A stretch of DNA of 33,944 nucleotides from Stemphylium vesicarium (lineage: Eukaryota > Ascomycota > Dothideomycetes > Pleosporales > Pleosporaceae): contig QXCR01000232.1 of assembly GCA_004380135.1 (NCBI GenBank), positions 1-33,944 of the forward strand, given 5' to 3'. A program made the position numbers and the translations under genes. The notes below the pieces were generated by a model. The model did not search any database and was not told the DNA's origin. It was given only the letters and a program-made list of their open reading frames with translations. This document shows positions 31,387 to 33,944 of the stretch, piece by piece; the stretch's first letter is position 1; each line of letters starts with the position of its first letter.

Positions 31387-33778
31387 ATGCAGCTGTGTCC
31401 TAAGGAGGTCAGGATGCTCTGTGCTTGTGGCCGAAGCCTGCTAATGATGTGGTAACAGCTTGACAAGCTTGTCATCTCCCAGCTTGGCCTGCTTGCACAA
31501 CGTCGACTGGCCCGAGGTGTGAAGCTGAACCATGCAGAGGCTACCGTATGTCCAAGGCCGAGTTGCAGAGACGCTGCTAACAGCTCCAGGCCCTGATCGC
31601 GAATAATCTGCAAGAAGTACAAGCCCCCACCACGCGCGCATCCCCGATCGAATGCTGAACGCGTACAGCTCATTCGCGATGGCAACCATACCGTCGCGGA
31701 CCTCATGTCCATTGGCAAGACCATGCTTGGTCGCCGTCATGTGCAGCCCTCGGTCGTCGCATCGCTCGCCGAATTGATGGTTGAGGGCACCTTTCCCACA
31801 GGCACATACCTCGTCACCGTCCATCACCCTGTCTCTACCGACAATGGAGACCTGGCCAAGGCCCTATACGGGTCGTTTCTGCCAATCCCGTCAAACGATA
31901 TGTTTCCGCTACCCGATTCGGGCGTATACGAGGATACGAAGCAGCCGGGCGCGATTGTGGCCGTCAAGGGCGACAGTGGCATCATCAAGTTGAACGAGGG
32001 GCGCAAGAGGATCAAGCTCAGGGTGAAGAGCATGGGAGATCGGCCAATTCAGGTACGTGGACGTGATTGGTTTCAACACACGCAACTCACAGTGGCAGGT
32101 CGGATCCCACTACCACTTCATTGAAACGAACCCTCAACTGCAATTCGACCGCGTGCGAGCGCATGGCTACCGGCTCGATATTCCAGCTGGTACTTCGGTG
32201 CGCTTCGAACCTGGCGACACCAAGACCGTCACCCTAGTCAAAATTGCCGGCAATCAGATCATCAAGGGTGGAAACCAGATTGCTTCAGGCTTTATCGAGG
32301 ACCTGTCAGTCGCAAAGGGCATTATAGAGAGGCTGAAGACTGGAGGCTTCCTCCACGAGCCGGAACCCCATGGCGATGCTGCGCACATCGACATCTGCAC
32401 CATGGAGCGACAGGCCTACATCAGCATGTTCGGCCCTACGACTGGCGACCTGGTCCGACTAGGAGCTACAGACTTGTGGATCAAGGTAGAGAAGGACATG
32501 ACCAAGTATGGCGATGAATGCGCATTCGGAGGAGGCAAGACGCTACGAGAGGGCATGGGTCAGGCTGGAGGCCGATCAGACACTGAGTCTCTGGACACCG
32601 TCATCACGAATGCCTTGATTGTCGACTGGTCCGGTATCTACAAGGCCGATATTGGAATCAAAGACGGCATGATCGTGGGCATTGGAAAAGCAGGCAACCC
32701 AGATGTCATGGACGGCGTGGATCCTGACCTGATAGTCGGCGCTTGCACCGATGTCATTGCTGGCGAGCACAAGATTGTAACAGCCGGAGGCTTCGACACA
32801 CATATCCACTTCATCTGCCCACAGCAGGCCCATGAAGCTATCGCATCTGGTATTACTACTATGCTTGGAGGAGGCACGGGACCGAGTACCGGCACCAATG
32901 CGACGACATGTACGCCTGGCAAGACGCACATCAAGCAGATGCTGCAGGCCATTGACGAGCTTCCTCTCAACTACGGCATAACTGGCAAAGGAAACGATGC
33001 CGAACTCCGTCCATTACAACAGCAGGCTGAGGCCGGCGTTTGCGGTCTGAAGCTGCACGAGGACTGGGGGACTACGCCCGCGGCCATTGACGCTTGCTTA
33101 AGTGTCTGCGACGAGTACGACATTCAGACGCTTATCCACACTGATACGCTGAACGAATCTGGTTTCGTCGAATCCACCATCGCAGCGTTCAAAAACAGGA
33201 CCATCCACACGTACCACACCGAGGGTGCTGGTGGAGGCCATGCACCAGACATCATCAGCGTAGTCGAGCACGACAATGTCCTCCCGTCGTCGACCAACCC
33301 CACCAGACCGTACACCCGCAATACTCTAGACGAGCATCTCGACATGCTCATGGTATGCCACCACCTCTCTCGCAACATCCCCGAAGACGTAGCCTTCGCC
33401 GAGTCGCGTATCCGCGCCGAGACCATCGCCGCCGAGGACGTCCTCCACGACCTGGGTGCCATCTCTATGATGTCGTCCGACTCGCAAGCCATGGGCCGCT
33501 GCGGCGAAGTCATCCTACGCACCTGGAACACAGCGCACAAGAACAAAGTGCAGCGCGGCACGCTCAAAGAAGACGAGGGCACCGACGCAGACAACTTCAG
33601 AGTCAAGCGATACATCAGCAAGTATACCGTGAACCCGGCCATCGCACAGGGCATGGGGCATCTCATCGGAAGCATCGAAGTAGGCAAAGTAGCGGACCTG
33701 GTCCTATGGACTCCAAGAAACTTTGGCGTCAAACCGAGTTTAGTGGTGAAGAGCGGCATGTGCTCATATGCTCAAATG
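31387..33778 (+). CDS. urease, C-terminally truncated
   Basis: Nickel enzyme hydrolysing urea to ammonia and carbamate. Eukaryotic ureases fuse the bacterial gamma, beta and alpha subunits in one chain of ~838 residues. Exons 31387-31407, 31459-31545, 31590-31616, 31669-32052 and 32099-33778 are all phase 0 and give 733 residues. The start MQLCPKELDKLVIS is the gamma N-terminus. The beta part begins around VAVKGDSGII, and the alpha part includes YISMFGPTTGDLVRLG. Active-site residues are all present: nickel His408 and His410 in THIHF, carbamylated Lys491 in GLKLHEDWG, His520 in IHTDTLNESG, His546 in TYHTEGAGGGH, flap histidines in VCHHL (~594), and Asp634 in SSDSQAMGR. After GMCSYAQM the expected last ~105 residues (normally starting GDPN) are missing: a GTAAGC donor is followed by unrelated sequence and an F-box start. 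This copy may be inactive, or its last exon lies beyond the window. Confidence 0.9.
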
Positions 33779-33883
33779 GTAAGCCCCCCCTGCAAAATCG
33801 TTCACTATAAGCGTCAGGTGTTGCTAAGACGCCCCAATACTCCGCTATCAATACCCCAACTTCCACAAATCATTCCAGAAACC
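33779..33883 (+). other. urease/F-box junction segment
   Basis: 105 nt between the last urease codon and the F-box ATG. It begins GTAAGCCCCCCC, a plausible splice donor. It is also open in the urease frame throughout (35 codons), so an unspliced reading would run straight into the F-box protein. It does not encode the normal urease C-terminus. Confidence 0.6.
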
Positions 33884-33944
33884 ATGCCAGCGCTCGACAC
33901 GCTGCCGAATGAGATCCTCTCGCTCATCACAAACCATCTCGACC
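33884..33944 (+). CDS. F-box protein, N-terminus only
   Basis: The frame starting at ATG 33884 reads MPALDTLPNEILSLITNHLD and runs off the window. The LPNEILSLITNHLD pattern is the first helix pair of an F-box, the domain that docks substrate receptors onto Skp1 in SCF ubiquitin ligases. Only 20 residues are visible, so the substrate-binding part is unknown. The sequence context before the ATG is ACC, favourable for fungal initiation. Confidence 0.75.
   Translation, partial: MPALDTLPNEILSLITNHLD

Noticed and set aside
1..33944. tRNA, rRNA or CRISPR arrays
   Set aside because: No cloverleaf-like or conserved rRNA sequence and no regularly spaced direct repeats were recognised by eye; a dedicated tRNA scan was not possible.
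33779..33944. A natural urease-F-box fusion protein
   Set aside because: The frame is open, but a consensus splice donor sits exactly at the exon end and the F-box has its own well-placed ATG; an accidental open junction is simpler.

Overview
The window reads as nuclear DNA of a filamentous ascomycete (Pezizomycotina). The genes carry introns of about 46-65 nt, with GT donors, CTAAC/CTGAC-like branch sites close to the 3' end and CAG/TAG acceptors. The gene set (a multi-exon single-chain urease, an ELL-type elongation factor, an allantoate-permease-type MFS transporter, a long Ser/Pro-rich membrane protein) is typical of that group. A Dothideomycete such as a Pleosporales member is my best guess, but that is inference only.

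Layout. 1-6.1 kb is ordinary genic DNA: an ELL-like elongation factor (+), a DUF2237 protein (+) and a conserved unknown (-). 6.3-16.7 kb is a gene-poor accessory stretch: a kinase-like gene broken by a stop, degraded coding-like sequence, an AT-rich repeat with small hairpins, a 25-G tract, and three diverged members of one gene family, A (-, 8934-10231), B (+, 11137-12153) and C (+, 12894-14393). The three share a fold resembling the PD-(D/E)XK nuclease core and an intron at the same codon and phase. C also has an N-terminal UBA-like domain. A carries frameshifts and stops, C carries a nonsense codon, and the putative catalytic residues decay from A through B to C. 16.7-33.9 kb returns to ordinary genes: an MFS transporter (+), a small secreted Cys-rich protein (-), a VOC/extradiol-dioxygenase-like protein (+) convergent with a short-chain dehydrogenase (-), a 1360-residue Ser-rich membrane protein (-), a conserved unknown (-), and a urease (+). 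The urease loses its last ~105 codons at an exon edge and is followed within ~105 nt by the start of an F-box gene.

No gene set forms a recognisable metabolic cluster. The most unusual signals are the three-copy UBA/PD-(D/E)XK-like family island and the urease/F-box junction. All coordinates come from reading splice signals and frames by eye; no database search was possible.
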